A stretch of 60,908 nt of DNA from an uncultured Alphaproteobacteria bacterium (lineage in GTDB: Bacteria > Pseudomonadota > Alphaproteobacteria > HIMB59). Position numbers and translations under genes: made by a program. The DNA is taken from contig CACKOX010000006.1 in assembly GCA_902601865.1 (NCBI GenBank), positions 1-60,908 of the forward strand. Reading direction: 5' to 3'. This document shows, piece by piece, positions 16,302 to 25,072 of this stretch. The number at the start of each line of letters is the position of its first letter. The first letter of the stretch is position 1. The notes beneath the pieces were generated by a model. That model did not search any database. It had not been told where the DNA came from and saw only the letters and a list, made by a program, of their open reading frames with translations.

Positions 16302-17122
16302 TGACAAGGTATATCTCATCAACTATCAATCATTGTATTCTTTTAATCGGACTTCTGATTATGATTGTTCCAGTATGGATTATTTTTGCAAGTTCAACAC
16401 ATTCAAGCTTATTTATTAACACAAATGGTTTACAATTTTTTTTAGGAGATAATTTTATTGAAAATTACTCAAGAGTTTTATTTAAAAAATCAGGTTTTTT
16501 TAATGAAATAACAGCTCTTAAAATGTTTTTTAACAGTTTTATTATGGCAACAGGCATTGCAACTCTCTCAGTAATTACATCTTTAATGGCTGCTTATGGT
16601 TTAGTATATTTTAAAATTAAGTATGCAACTATATTATTTTGGTTAATTTTTATGACTTTATTAGTTCCTTTGGAGCTAAGAATTATGCCTTCATACATTG
16701 TTATGTCAAAATTAAATCTTGTAAATACATTTGCAGGTTTAATTCTTCCAATCTCAGCTTCAGCAATTGCCACATTCTTTTTTCGTCAATTTTACAAATC
16801 AATTCCAGATGAGTTATTAGAAGCAGCTAAATTAGATGGAACGAGTAGTTGGAGATTTTTTATCGATTTCTTAGTACCTTTATCAAAAACAATGATAGCT
16901 GCAGTTTTTATTTTTATGTTTGTTTTTGGTTACAATCAATATTTATGGCCACTAATCATGACAACTAGTGAACAGTATTGGACTGTTGTAATGGGCCTTA
17001 AGACAATGTACGGATCTATATCCGATCGTTTTGCATTTGTAATCATGTCAATGATACCGCCAGTAGTAATAATAGTCTTTCTTCAAAAGTTGTTTATTCA
17101 AGGGATATTTCAAAATAAATGA
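16301..17122 (+). CDS. ugpE: UgpE-like ABC permease, copy 1
   Basis: Inner-membrane permease of 273 aa, MalG/UgpE type. The coupling loop reads DELLEAAKLDGTSSWRFF, and other family marks are LLVPLELRIMPSY, FFFRQFYKSIP and QYLWPLIMTT. It overlaps the second ugpE-like gene by 4 bases (ATGA). It lacks the short insert before the last membrane segment that copy 2 has (NYEGVALPRTGER in copy 2 against SISDR here). Two partners for one UgpA is unusual; it may form alternative permeases. Confidence 0.9.
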   Translation: MTRYISSTINHCILLIGLLIMIVPVWIIFASSTHSSLFINTNGLQFFLGDNFIENYSRVLFKKSGFFNEITALKMFFNSFIMATGIATLSVITSLMAAYGLVYFKIKYATILFWLIFMTLLVPLELRIMPSYIVMSKLNLVNTFAGLILPISASAIATFFFRQFYKSIPDELLEAAKLDGTSSWRFFIDFLVPLSKTMIAAVFIFMFVFGYNQYLWPLIMTTSEQYWTVVMGLKTMYGSISDRFAFVIMSMIPPVVIIVFLQKLFIQGIFQNK

Positions 17123-17970
17123 AAATTAAACCTATAGAAATACTCTCACATATTATTTTAATATTAGGGGTCTTATTAATGGTACTACCAATTTGGTTTT
17201 CTTTTGCTACCTCAACCCACGATAATGTCTCGATAATGACTGAGGGTATGAAATTCTTTCTAGGTGAGAGCTTTTCTCAAAATTATAACGAAGTTCTTAA
17301 TGAAAAAGGAGGATGGTCTGAAGAAGTTACAGCAGCTAGAATGTTCATGAATAGTTTCATCATGGCTCTTGGTATTGCTACACTAAAAGTTGTAATTTCT
17401 GCAATGTCAGCTTATGCACTAGTTTATTTTAGGTTTAAACTTGCCGTTCCTATTTTTTGGTTAATTTTTATTACATTGTTAGTTCCGTTAGAGGTAAGAA
17501 TTTTTCCAAGTTATAAAATAGTATCTGATCTTGGTCTTACAAATACTTATACAGGACTCATATTGCCATTAGTTGCATCTGCTACTGCTACTTTTTTCTT
17601 TAGGCAATTTTATAAAACAATACCTGATGAATTATTAGAGTCTGCTAAGTTAGATGGTGCTAATAGCTGGAGATTTTTTATAGATTTCTTATTGCCACTC
17701 TCAAAGACAATGTTAGCTGCGATGTTTATTTTTATGTTTGTCTATGGTTATAGTCAGTATTTATGGCCTTTAATTATGACTACTGATGAAAAATATTGGA
17801 CTGTTGTGATGGGAATGAAAATAATTTTTACAGAAAATTATGAGGGTGTTGCTTTACCTAGAACAGGAGAGAGATTTGCATATATAATCTTATCTATGTT
17901 ACCTCCTGTGTTAGTTGTTGTAATTCTTCAAAGATGGTTTATCAAAGGATTAATTCAAACAGAAAAATAA
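17119..17970 (+). CDS. ugpE: UgpE-like ABC permease, copy 2 (tandem paralogue)
   Basis: Inner-membrane permease of 283 aa, clearly a duplicate of the gene just upstream. From FFFRQFYK to YWTVVMG only about 11 of some 74 residues differ, while the loop near residue 30 and the segment before the last helix differ more. The coupling loop is DELLESAKLDGANSWRFF. Both copies keep every membrane segment and loop, so neither looks decayed. The segment KIIFTENYEGVALPRTGERF resembles the classical UgpE C-terminal region more than copy 1 does, so this copy may be the ancestral form. It lies 1 base before the ATPase gene. Confidence 0.9.
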   Translation: MKIKPIEILSHIILILGVLLMVLPIWFSFATSTHDNVSIMTEGMKFFLGESFSQNYNEVLNEKGGWSEEVTAARMFMNSFIMALGIATLKVVISAMSAYALVYFRFKLAVPIFWLIFITLLVPLEVRIFPSYKIVSDLGLTNTYTGLILPLVASATATFFFRQFYKTIPDELLESAKLDGANSWRFFIDFLLPLSKTMLAAMFIFMFVYGYSQYLWPLIMTTDEKYWTVVMGMKIIFTENYEGVALPRTGERFAYIILSMLPPVLVVVILQRWFIKGLIQTEK

Positions 17971-17971
17971 A

Positions 17972-19018
17972 ATGAGCTTTTTAGAATTACAAAATATTAC
18001 AAAAATTTATCCTAACGGAACTAAGGCTGTGAATGAAACATCTTTGAATATTGATAACGGTGAATTTGTTGTATTTGTCGGTCCTAGTGGATGTGGTAAA
18101 TCAACATTATTAAGAATGATTGCTGGTTTAGAGGATATTACAGGTGGTGAAATATCATTAGACGGTAATATAATTAATAATATTGATCCTTCAGAAAGAG
18201 ATGTGGCCATGGTTTTTCAAAATTATGCTCTCTATCCTCATATGTCAGTATTTAATAATATGTCTTATGGACTGAAAAATAGAGGGATATCTAAAGAAGA
18301 AATCAATAATAAAGTTAATGATGTCGCTAAACTATTAGAAATAGATCAATTACTCACAAGAAAACCAAGTATGCTTTCTGGCGGGCAAAGACAAAGAGTT
18401 GCAATGGGTAGAGCTATTGTCAGAAATCCAAAAATATTTTTATTTGATGAACCATTATCTAATCTAGATGCAAAACTCAGAAATCAAATGAGATTAGAAA
18501 TAAAAAAACTTCAGCGTCAGATGGGTGTAACAAGTATTTTTGTAACACATGATCAAACTGAAGCTATGACCTTGGGTGATAGAATTGTAGTTATTAATAA
18601 TGGAGTAGTGGAACAAGTTGGCACTCCTAAAGAGATTTACTCTAAACCAAATACTAAGTTTGTTGCAGAATTTATAGGTTCACCTCAGATGAATTTATTT
18701 CAATGTAAAATAGAAAATGGATTAGCTAAAATTTCTGATATGCAAATTAATTTAAATAATTCATTAAATATTCAAGATGCATGTATTGGCGTTAGACCAG
18801 ATGATATTTTAATATCAGATCAAGGAGAATATTCTAGTTCAGCTAATCTAGTTGAGTATTTAGGTTCTGACATGATCATCTATTCAAGTGTCGGAGGACA
18901 AGAGTTCAGCTGCAAATTATCATCTAAAATAAATTTGAAAGCTGGAGATAATTTTAAATTCGATATTTCTCCATCAGTACTTCATATTTTTGACAATACC
19001 TCGGGCCAAAGAGCCTAA
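17972..19018 (+). CDS. ugpC: Glycerol-3-phosphate-type ABC ATPase
   Basis: ATPase of 348 aa of the MalK/UgpC group, with Walker A GPSGCGKST (residues 37-45), signature LSGGQRQRVAMGRA, Walker B IFLFDEPLSNLD and switch histidine FVTHDQTEAM. A C-terminal TOBE-type regulatory region (IGVRPDDI) follows from about residue 235. Last gene of the ugp run; it converges on nadE with an 18-base gap. These ATPases can serve several importers of the CUT1 class. Confidence 0.92.
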   Translation: MSFLELQNITKIYPNGTKAVNETSLNIDNGEFVVFVGPSGCGKSTLLRMIAGLEDITGGEISLDGNIINNIDPSERDVAMVFQNYALYPHMSVFNNMSYGLKNRGISKEEINNKVNDVAKLLEIDQLLTRKPSMLSGGQRQRVAMGRAIVRNPKIFLFDEPLSNLDAKLRNQMRLEIKKLQRQMGVTSIFVTHDQTEAMTLGDRIVVINNGVVEQVGTPKEIYSKPNTKFVAEFIGSPQMNLFQCKIENGLAKISDMQINLNNSLNIQDACIGVRPDDILISDQGEYSSSANLVEYLGSDMIIYSSVGGQEFSCKLSSKINLKAGDNFKFDISPSVLHIFDNTSGQRA

Positions 19019-19036
19019 TAATTATTTATATAAATT

Positions 19037-19768
19037 TTATTTAGGTAAAATACAAACAGGTATAGGGTTCATTTTATGAACATTATTTTTTCTTATCTCT
19101 AAGTATTTATCTCTATTAGAGGAATTTTCATTAATCATTGCTTCTTCAATTTCTGCATAATTTAATCCAACCTGATCTTCATCTGATCTTCCATCAGACC
19201 ATAAACCATCTGTTGGTGCAGCATCAATAATATCTTGATTGATCATTAATTCTTTACCCATATCCCATATCTCAGTTTTTAGACAGTCAGCAATTGGTGA
19301 TATGTCAACACCACCATCTCCATATTTTGTGTAAAAACCAATTCCAAAATCCTCAACTTTATTTCCTGTACCAACTACAATACCGTTATTACTTGCAGCA
19401 ATTTGATATAAGGTAGCCATCCTTATTCTTGCTTGAGAATTAGCGTAACCGTGTTCTGAGTTATTTTTGTTAAGAGCACTTTTAAAATTATTAAAAACAT
19501 CAGACAAATCTATTTTTAAGTCCTCTACATTTTCAAAGTTTTCTTTAAGCCAATGTATATGAAACATACCTCTATCGTTAGTTATCTTATGATCTAATAT
19601 GGGCATATTTGCTACGATAGTTTTTAATCCAGTTTTAGCACTCAAGGTGCTTGTAACAGCAGAGTCAATACCACCAGATATTCCTATAACCAGAGACTCA
19701 AAATTGTTAGAAGAAGCGTAGGATTTAATCCAATTACTTATAAAATCTATCTTATCTTTTGTATTCAT
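19037..19768 (-). CDS. nadE: NAD synthetase, ammonia-dependent type
   Basis: Makes NAD from deamido-NAD, ATP and ammonia, in the cytoplasm. 243 aa. The ATP pyrophosphatase loop SGGIDS is at residues 31-36, with GTGNKVEDFGIGFYTKYGDGG and the C-terminal LWDMGKEL/DGLWSDGRSDE regions following. There is no glutaminase (nitrilase) domain, so it is the short NH3-dependent form. It is transcribed away from cfa across a 130-base spacer. Confidence 0.92.
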   Translation of the reverse strand: MNTKDKIDFISNWIKSYASSNNFESLVIGISGGIDSAVTSTLSAKTGLKTIVANMPILDHKITNDRGMFHIHWLKENFENVEDLKIDLSDVFNNFKSALNKNNSEHGYANSQARIRMATLYQIAASNNGIVVGTGNKVEDFGIGFYTKYGDGGVDISPIADCLKTEIWDMGKELMINQDIIDAAPTDGLWSDGRSDEDQVGLNYAEIEEAMINENSSNRDKYLEIRKNNVHKMNPIPVCILPK

Positions 19769-19898
19769 ATTATGAAATTACGATACTTATCTTAACTAGT
19801 TTACTAAATATTTTCATATTTTAATTCATTTTATCAATCAATATATGATAATATTCTATAAATTTAACTGATATAAAATTACTAACTTTTTATAGCTT

Positions 19899-21086
19899 AT
19901 GTCATTTAGAATACTTAAATTTATCCTAAAAAAATTAATAAAATCTAGGTCAATATTAATTAAAACTGATGATATAGAATATTTAATTGACAATGGTAAT
20001 GATCCCTTAATTTTAAGAATTAATAATAAAAATTTTCTAAAAAAAATATATTACGCTCCATCGCTTGTTTTAACTGAGGGTTATATGGATAAAGATTATG
20101 AATTAGAAAATACCTCTTTTTTTGAATTTTCAGATCTACTGATTGAAAATTATAATAAATATCTTGAAAAAATATCAAATACTATTTTTTTTAGAATCTT
20201 TCTTATTATCAATCCTTTGTTTCAACTCAATTTTATAAAGAGTTCTAAAAATAATGTTGCCAGTCATTATGACTTATCTGACAAGCTTTATGACTTATTT
20301 TTAGATGAAACTAGACAATATTCATGTGCCTATTTTGAAAAAGATACTGATACTTTGAGCGATGCTCAAAACAATAAAATGAATAGATTAGCTGATAAAC
20401 TATTACTTAATTCATCTGATAATGTTTTGGATATTGGTTGTGGTTGGGGATCTTTGAGTAAAAATTTTGTAAATAATTATAAGTGTAATGTTAAAGGAAT
20501 ATCACTATCTGAAGAACAAATTAAGTATTGCAATGAACAACTTGAAAATAACGAAAATAAGGAAAAATTAAATTATTCTCTACAAGATTATAGAGATGAA
20601 AATAATAGTTACTCAAAAATAGTATCGGTTGGTATGTTTGAACATGTTGGAAAGCCTTTTTATAAAACTTATTTTAAGAAAATAAATGAATTGTTATCAG
20701 ATGAAGGAATAGCTGTAGTTCACACTATTGGTAATATAAGAACTCCTAAGTTAACCCCAACTTTTATAAGAAAATATATATTTCCCGGTGGATATATTCC
20801 ATCACTATCAGAAATTATGCCTGCAATAGAAAGATCAGGATTAATAATATCTGATATTGAGGTTTTAAGATTACATTATGCTAAAACTCTCTCACATTGG
20901 TTTCAAAATTTCAAAAAATCTAAAGATGAAGTTTTAAAATTATATGACGAACGCTTTATTAGAATGTGGGAAGCTTATTTAAATTTAAGTGAATTATCAT
21001 TTTTAAAGGGAGATAATGTTATTTTTCAACTTGTATTAACAAAAAAAAGAGACTCTTTTCCTTTGGTACGAAAAAAAATAAATTAA
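19899..21086 (+). CDS. cfa: Cyclopropane-fatty-acyl-phospholipid synthase family methyltransferase
   Basis: A 395-aa SAM-dependent enzyme that adds a methylene bridge (or methyl) to unsaturated phospholipid acyl chains. Motifs: SHYDLSDKLYDLFLDE and QYSCAYF before the Rossmann domain, the SAM motif VLDIGCGWGSL, then SVGMFEHVG, which carries the conserved family glutamate. The N-terminal 110 residues fit the lipid-binding domain. Cyclopropane ring formation is common in stress adaptation; related methyltransferases exist, so the exact product is inferred. Confidence 0.9.
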   Translation: MSFRILKFILKKLIKSRSILIKTDDIEYLIDNGNDPLILRINNKNFLKKIYYAPSLVLTEGYMDKDYELENTSFFEFSDLLIENYNKYLEKISNTIFFRIFLIINPLFQLNFIKSSKNNVASHYDLSDKLYDLFLDETRQYSCAYFEKDTDTLSDAQNNKMNRLADKLLLNSSDNVLDIGCGWGSLSKNFVNNYKCNVKGISLSEEQIKYCNEQLENNENKEKLNYSLQDYRDENNSYSKIVSVGMFEHVGKPFYKTYFKKINELLSDEGIAVVHTIGNIRTPKLTPTFIRKYIFPGGYIPSLSEIMPAIERSGLIISDIEVLRLHYAKTLSHWFQNFKKSKDEVLKLYDERFIRMWEAYLNLSELSFLKGDNVIFQLVLTKKRDSFPLVRKKIN

Positions 21087-21128
21087 TTATTATTATTTTT
21101 TAAGACTATACTTAAAAATACTTACAAA

Positions 21129-22079
21129 ATGTCAAACGAGGAAAAAATAATAAATTATTTTATTAAAAAATATAAAAAAATTGGAGATGACTGTGCCTAT
21201 TTAAGTCAAACTAAACAGTTAATTTCATCAGATACACTTGTCGAAAATATACACTTTGATTTAAAGTATTTTACACCTAAAAATATAGCTCATAGACTAT
21301 TTACTGCAAATTATAGTGATATCCAATCATCAGGCGGAAAACCTAAGTACGTACTTTTAAATTTAAGTTTCCCAAATAAAAATTTTAAATTTGTAAACCA
21401 AATAATTAATAACTTTCATAGATATTGTTTAAAATACAAAATTGAAATAATAGGAGGTGACACAACTGCTTCTGATAAAATCTTTCTATCTCTAACCATT
21501 ATTAGTGATGTAATAAATAAAAACGAGATAATAAAAAGATCTAATGCTAAAATTAACGATAAAGTTTATACATTTTCTGGTATTGGGTATTCTAAACTCG
21601 GTTATATGAATATTTACAATAATTTAAAATTACCAAAAAACATAAGTGCATTTTCAAAAAAGCAATTTTTAAGCCCTAAGATTTTTACTTATTATGACTT
21701 ATTTAAAAAATTTAAATTAAATAGCTGTATGGATATATCTGACAGTCTTTTAACTACGTTAAGATCTATTTCATCTCAATCAAATAAAAAAATTGTATTA
21801 GATAACCTTTTAAATATTAATAAAAAATTACATGATTACTCTAAAAATGATCAACATTACAATTCAATAATATTATCTAGCGGTGAAGAATTTGTCCCAG
21901 TTTTTAGTTCTCCTATGGATCTATTAAAATTTAATGATAAAGGATCTTTTAAAAAGAGAGGTATTAAAATAATTTGTATTGGTCATATAGAAAAAGGGCA
22001 GGGTGTTTATCTTAAAAATTTTAATCTAAATAAAGTTAAAACATTTGATCATTTTAAAAATAATTATTCTGCTTTATAG
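21129..22079 (+). CDS. thiL: Thiamine-monophosphate kinase
   Basis: Phosphorylates thiamine monophosphate to the active diphosphate. 316 aa, in the PurM/SelD-like fold. Motifs: IGDDCAYL near the N-terminus, SSDTLVENIHF, an ANYSDIQSSGGKP version of the family's NLSDxxAMG motif, EIIGGDTTAS and DISDSLL. The absence of the SelD Cys/Sec loop excludes selenophosphate synthetase. The 3' end overlaps the convergent mnmH gene by 26 bases, which is large even for this compact genome. Confidence 0.9.
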   Translation: MSNEEKIINYFIKKYKKIGDDCAYLSQTKQLISSDTLVENIHFDLKYFTPKNIAHRLFTANYSDIQSSGGKPKYVLLNLSFPNKNFKFVNQIINNFHRYCLKYKIEIIGGDTTASDKIFLSLTIISDVINKNEIIKRSNAKINDKVYTFSGIGYSKLGYMNIYNNLKLPKNISAFSKKQFLSPKIFTYYDLFKKFKLNSCMDISDSLLTTLRSISSQSNKKIVLDNLLNINKKLHDYSKNDQHYNSIILSSGEEFVPVFSSPMDLLKFNDKGSFKKRGIKIICIGHIEKGQGVYLKNFNLNKVKTFDHFKNNYSAL

Positions 22080-23094
22080 CCTTTTTAATATTTAAAAGAT
22101 TAATTTTATCCAAATATATTTCATTAAAAATATTACTTACACTTTCAGCTCTTGTCTTTTTGTAAGCTCTATCATAGTGATACTCAATTAAAGACTTTAC
22201 AAACTGAAAGTATTTTTCTTTTTTTAAATTCTCCTCTATCATTAAAAATTCTTCTTTTGGAATTATTTTTTTTAATACCTTTAATGCCTCTTTCATTAGT
22301 GTAGGAGTAGTTGTGAAATATTTATAATCTTTGAGTATAAATCTGACACGTTCCTCTAAACTACTAATAACTTTTACATTCTTACCTAATGGCATATTTT
22401 TCCAAATTTTACTGGGTATACTTAATTTACCCACTTTTATACTTTCAGCTTCTACCCATATATTTTTTTTGGAGTTAAATGAGTTTAGTTTCTCGTATAT
22501 CAAAGTCTCAAAGTATTTTTGTGAGGGTTGATTTTTATTAGGAATATTTCCTAATATTGATCCTTTGTGATTTGCTAACCCTTCAAAATCTATTACCTGA
22601 TAATTTTTTGATAACTCTTTAATAAATAATGTTTTACCAACTCCAGTAACTCCCATGATTTGATTAAATTTATATTTTTCACAACTTGTTTCAAAAAATT
22701 TTACAACAAATCTTCTATAATTTTTATAACCACCATCAAGAAGTGTGACGTCATATCCAATTTGTTTAAGAACTAAATATAAACTAAGAGACCTTAAACC
22801 ACCCCTCCAACAATAAATTAATATTTTTTGTTTCTTATCAAATTTAATTTTATTAATAATTTTAGAAATATTCGAGCTAATTATACTAGCACCTACTTTT
22901 TTCGCTAAAAATGAATTTTCCTTATATTCAATACCTATTTCATGTCGTTGTTTGTTAGTTAAAACAGGATAATTGATTGAATTTGGAATATGGTCCTCTT
23001 TGAATTCTAAAGGGGTTCTTACATCAATAATTATGTTATATTCTTGTTGAGAAGTATTTTTATATACAGTTTTATTAATGCGCATATTTTTCAT
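22054..23094 (-). CDS. mnmH: tRNA 2-selenouridine synthase
   Basis: Exchanges sulfur for selenium (via a geranylated intermediate) at the wobble uridine of some tRNAs. 346 aa. An N-terminal rhodanese domain has its catalytic cysteine at C95 (YCWRGGLRS), and a P-loop domain begins GVTGVGKT at 148-155. Two ATG starts are possible, 23094 and 23085; the second lies in the palindrome ATGCGCAT shared with the divergent gene. The enzyme needs selenophosphate; selD is not in this window. Confidence 0.88.
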   Translation of the reverse strand: MKNMRINKTVYKNTSQQEYNIIIDVRTPLEFKEDHIPNSINYPVLTNKQRHEIGIEYKENSFLAKKVGASIISSNISKIINKIKFDKKQKILIYCWRGGLRSLSLYLVLKQIGYDVTLLDGGYKNYRRFVVKFFETSCEKYKFNQIMGVTGVGKTLFIKELSKNYQVIDFEGLANHKGSILGNIPNKNQPSQKYFETLIYEKLNSFNSKKNIWVEAESIKVGKLSIPSKIWKNMPLGKNVKVISSLEERVRFILKDYKYFTTTPTLMKEALKVLKKIIPKEEFLMIEENLKKEKYFQFVKSLIEYHYDRAYKKTRAESVSNIFNEIYLDKINLLNIKKAIKQNNYF

Positions 23095-23827
23095 AATAAT
23101 TTTATTAATATATCCATATTACCTTAACTCTAAAGTAATTAATCTTAAATATGAAATAGACTGGCAATCTATACATTTAGCTGATCTTAATTGGATTATC
23201 AAACTTGAAGAAAATAAATATGAAATCAATTTTATTATTAAGAGTTTTGGACTTGCTGATAAAATTTATAATTATGAGTCAGTCACTAACATTACTGGTA
23301 ATATTGAAAATAATCATCTAAGACCTGAAAAATATATTAGTAAAACTAAAAGTACGAAACAAGACAGGTATGAAAATATTTTCTTTAGTAAAAATGGTTT
23401 GATCACAAAACTTGATATATCAAAAGAATTAAGTTCTGATCAAATAGAACTTCAAAATAATAGAATTACTGAACATCAATATTTTACTGATCCAATATCT
23501 CAGTTAACTCAATATATCCTGTATAATAATGACTCAGATAGAATAATTATAGATGGTTTCAATATTTATGAGCTTCTTAAAAGTTCTAAGGAAAATGATA
23601 TTTTACAAAAGAACAATCCCAGTATTTATAGTGGTGAGGTAAGTATATTAGATTTAACTTTTCCATTATTTAAAGGTCTATTAAAAGAAAATAAAAAAAA
23701 CAATCTCAAACTAATAAGAATGACTTATTACAACAATGAATTAAATAATATCCCTGTAATATTTGAAATTAAATCTAGAAAATTTGACGCGAATCTCTAT
23801 TTAAAAGATTACAATGTAATTGAATAA
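23078..23827 (+). CDS. Exported DUF3108-like protein
   Basis: A 249-aa protein with an N-terminal signal peptide (MRIFFIIILLIYPYYLNSKV). The mature part begins YEIDWQSIHLADLNWII, the pattern typical of DUF3108 proteins (a beta-rich fold, exported, function unknown). It shares its start region with the divergent mnmH, so its promoter must lie inside mnmH. The next gene, a small membrane protein, starts 9 bases after its stop. Confidence 0.65.
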   Translation: MRIFFIIILLIYPYYLNSKVINLKYEIDWQSIHLADLNWIIKLEENKYEINFIIKSFGLADKIYNYESVTNITGNIENNHLRPEKYISKTKSTKQDRYENIFFSKNGLITKLDISKELSSDQIELQNNRITEHQYFTDPISQLTQYILYNNDSDRIIIDGFNIYELLKSSKENDILQKNNPSIYSGEVSILDLTFPLFKGLLKENKKNNLKLIRMTYYNNELNNIPVIFEIKSRKFDANLYLKDYNVIE

Positions 23828-23836
23828 TGATAGTTA

Positions 23837-24190
23837 ATGTTTGTGAGTTATATAGTTAGAGTTGAAAAAAATTTAATAGAGCTATTTAAAGGTAATCTCC
23901 CCCTTTATAAAAGTTATTGGATTTATTATGTTTTAGTAAATTTCTTAATATCAGCTCCGCTTTTATTAGTTACAAAGATACATATTCAAAAATTTATATA
24001 TTCATTTTCAATGTATCTAGTTCTGAATCTTATTTACTATTTTACTTCTTGTATTGGCGTATGGAGAAGTTCCCAAAAATATAAAGGAAATAAATTACTA
24101 TCGTTCTTAGCAAGATTAATTGTTGTAATAGGTATATCTACAACAATTTTAGAGTTAAAAACTATTCTGACCATTATTTATAGTATTTGA
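23837..24190 (+). CDS. Small inner-membrane protein, 117 aa, unknown function
   Basis: Three to four predicted membrane segments (around residues 28-45, 52-72 and 87-112). A short loop, GVWRSSQKYKGNKLLS, between segments resembles uncharacterised small membrane proteins of proteobacteria. It sits in the run DUF3108-like, this gene, DUF6494-like and DUF502. No function is proposed. Confidence 0.6.
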   Translation: MFVSYIVRVEKNLIELFKGNLPLYKSYWIYYVLVNFLISAPLLLVTKIHIQKFIYSFSMYLVLNLIYYFTSCIGVWRSSQKYKGNKLLSFLARLIVVIGISTTILELKTILTIIYSI

Positions 24191-24229
24191 ATTGTTAAAA
24201 CTCTTCAAATATGAAAAAAAAACCATATT

Positions 24230-24418
24230 ATGAGAAATATGGATGATGAGACACAACTTAAGGTAAGAAAATTTTTAAAAAGACTTGGAATTAGTTCACA
24301 ACAAGAACTTAATCAATTTATTGAAAATAATCCCGATGTTCAGGACCTATCAATAAAAGTATCATTTGAAATCAATGATAAAAATGTTTTTGAATTTGAA
24401 GATAATATAAAAAAATAG
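24230..24418 (+). CDS. DUF6494-like small protein, 62 aa
   Basis: A short acidic protein with VRKFLKRLGISSQQELNQFIE followed by a beta-like LSIKVSFEI stretch. This arrangement (RKFLK-x-GVTSQ, then a charged turn and a final beta hairpin) is what I associate with DUF6494 proteins of Alphaproteobacteria; function unknown. The start could also be the ATG at 24239. It ends 6 bases before the DUF502 gene. Confidence 0.6.
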   Translation: MRNMDDETQLKVRKFLKRLGISSQQELNQFIENNPDVQDLSIKVSFEINDKNVFEFEDNIKK

Positions 24419-24424
24419 TTTCAA

Positions 24425-25072
24425 ATGAAAAAAATACAAAATCATTTTATTAGTGGTATTTTAATTGTTGCACCTTTGGCATTGTCTATTTATGTCGCTT
24501 GGGTTGTCGTTGGTATTGCTGATAAAATTTTTAGGCCTTTCATCCCTTTAAATAAATTTGGCATTCCATCTGAAATACCTGGTGTGGGTTTAATAGTTGC
24601 TTTTTTATTCTTTACTATTTTAGGAGCTATTGCTGGAAGTTTTTTTGGTAAGCTTTATCATAGAGTTGTTGATGCTGTTTTATCAAAAATACCTGGGTTA
24701 AATTCAATTTATAATACTGTAAAACAAATAATTGATACTTTCGCTACTACACAATCCAATGCATTTAAAGAAGTCGTATTAATTGAATATCCTCAAAAAG
24801 ATATTTATGCACTTGCATTTTTAACTAGTGAGACAAAAGGGGAGATAGCAAAAAAAAAAAATCAAAAAATGATTAATGTTTTTATGCCATCCACACCTAA
24901 CCCTACAACTGGTTTTTTAATGTTTGTACCCTTATCTAAATGTATCAAACTTGATATGTCTGTTGATCAAGCAATTAAATACATTATTTCTGCTGGATTG
25001 GTTACTCCAAAGGCTCCAGAAATTAAAAAAGCTCTTCCTAAGAAGAAAAAAGTTAAAAAATTAACTAAATAA
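24425..25072 (+). CDS. DUF502 family membrane protein
   Basis: A 215-aa inner-membrane protein with two N-terminal membrane segments (about 10-30 and 55-75) and a cytoplasmic or periplasmic remainder. The stretches ISGILIVAPLALSIYV, PGLNSIYNTVKQI and VFMPSTPNPTTGFLMFVP are diagnostic of the DUF502 family, whose function is not established. The tail is very lysine-rich. Its last 12 bases overlap the convergent recG. Confidence 0.85.
   Translation: MKKIQNHFISGILIVAPLALSIYVAWVVVGIADKIFRPFIPLNKFGIPSEIPGVGLIVAFLFFTILGAIAGSFFGKLYHRVVDAVLSKIPGLNSIYNTVKQIIDTFATTQSNAFKEVVLIEYPQKDIYALAFLTSETKGEIAKKKNQKMINVFMPSTPNPTTGFLMFVPLSKCIKLDMSVDQAIKYIISAGLVTPKAPEIKKALPKKKKVKKLTK

Noticed and set aside
21129-22079. 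Possible SelD (selenophosphate synthetase) beside mnmH
   Set aside because: Motifs IGDDCA, IIGGDTT and DISDSLL are those of ThiL, and the SelD N-terminal Cys/Sec loop is absent.
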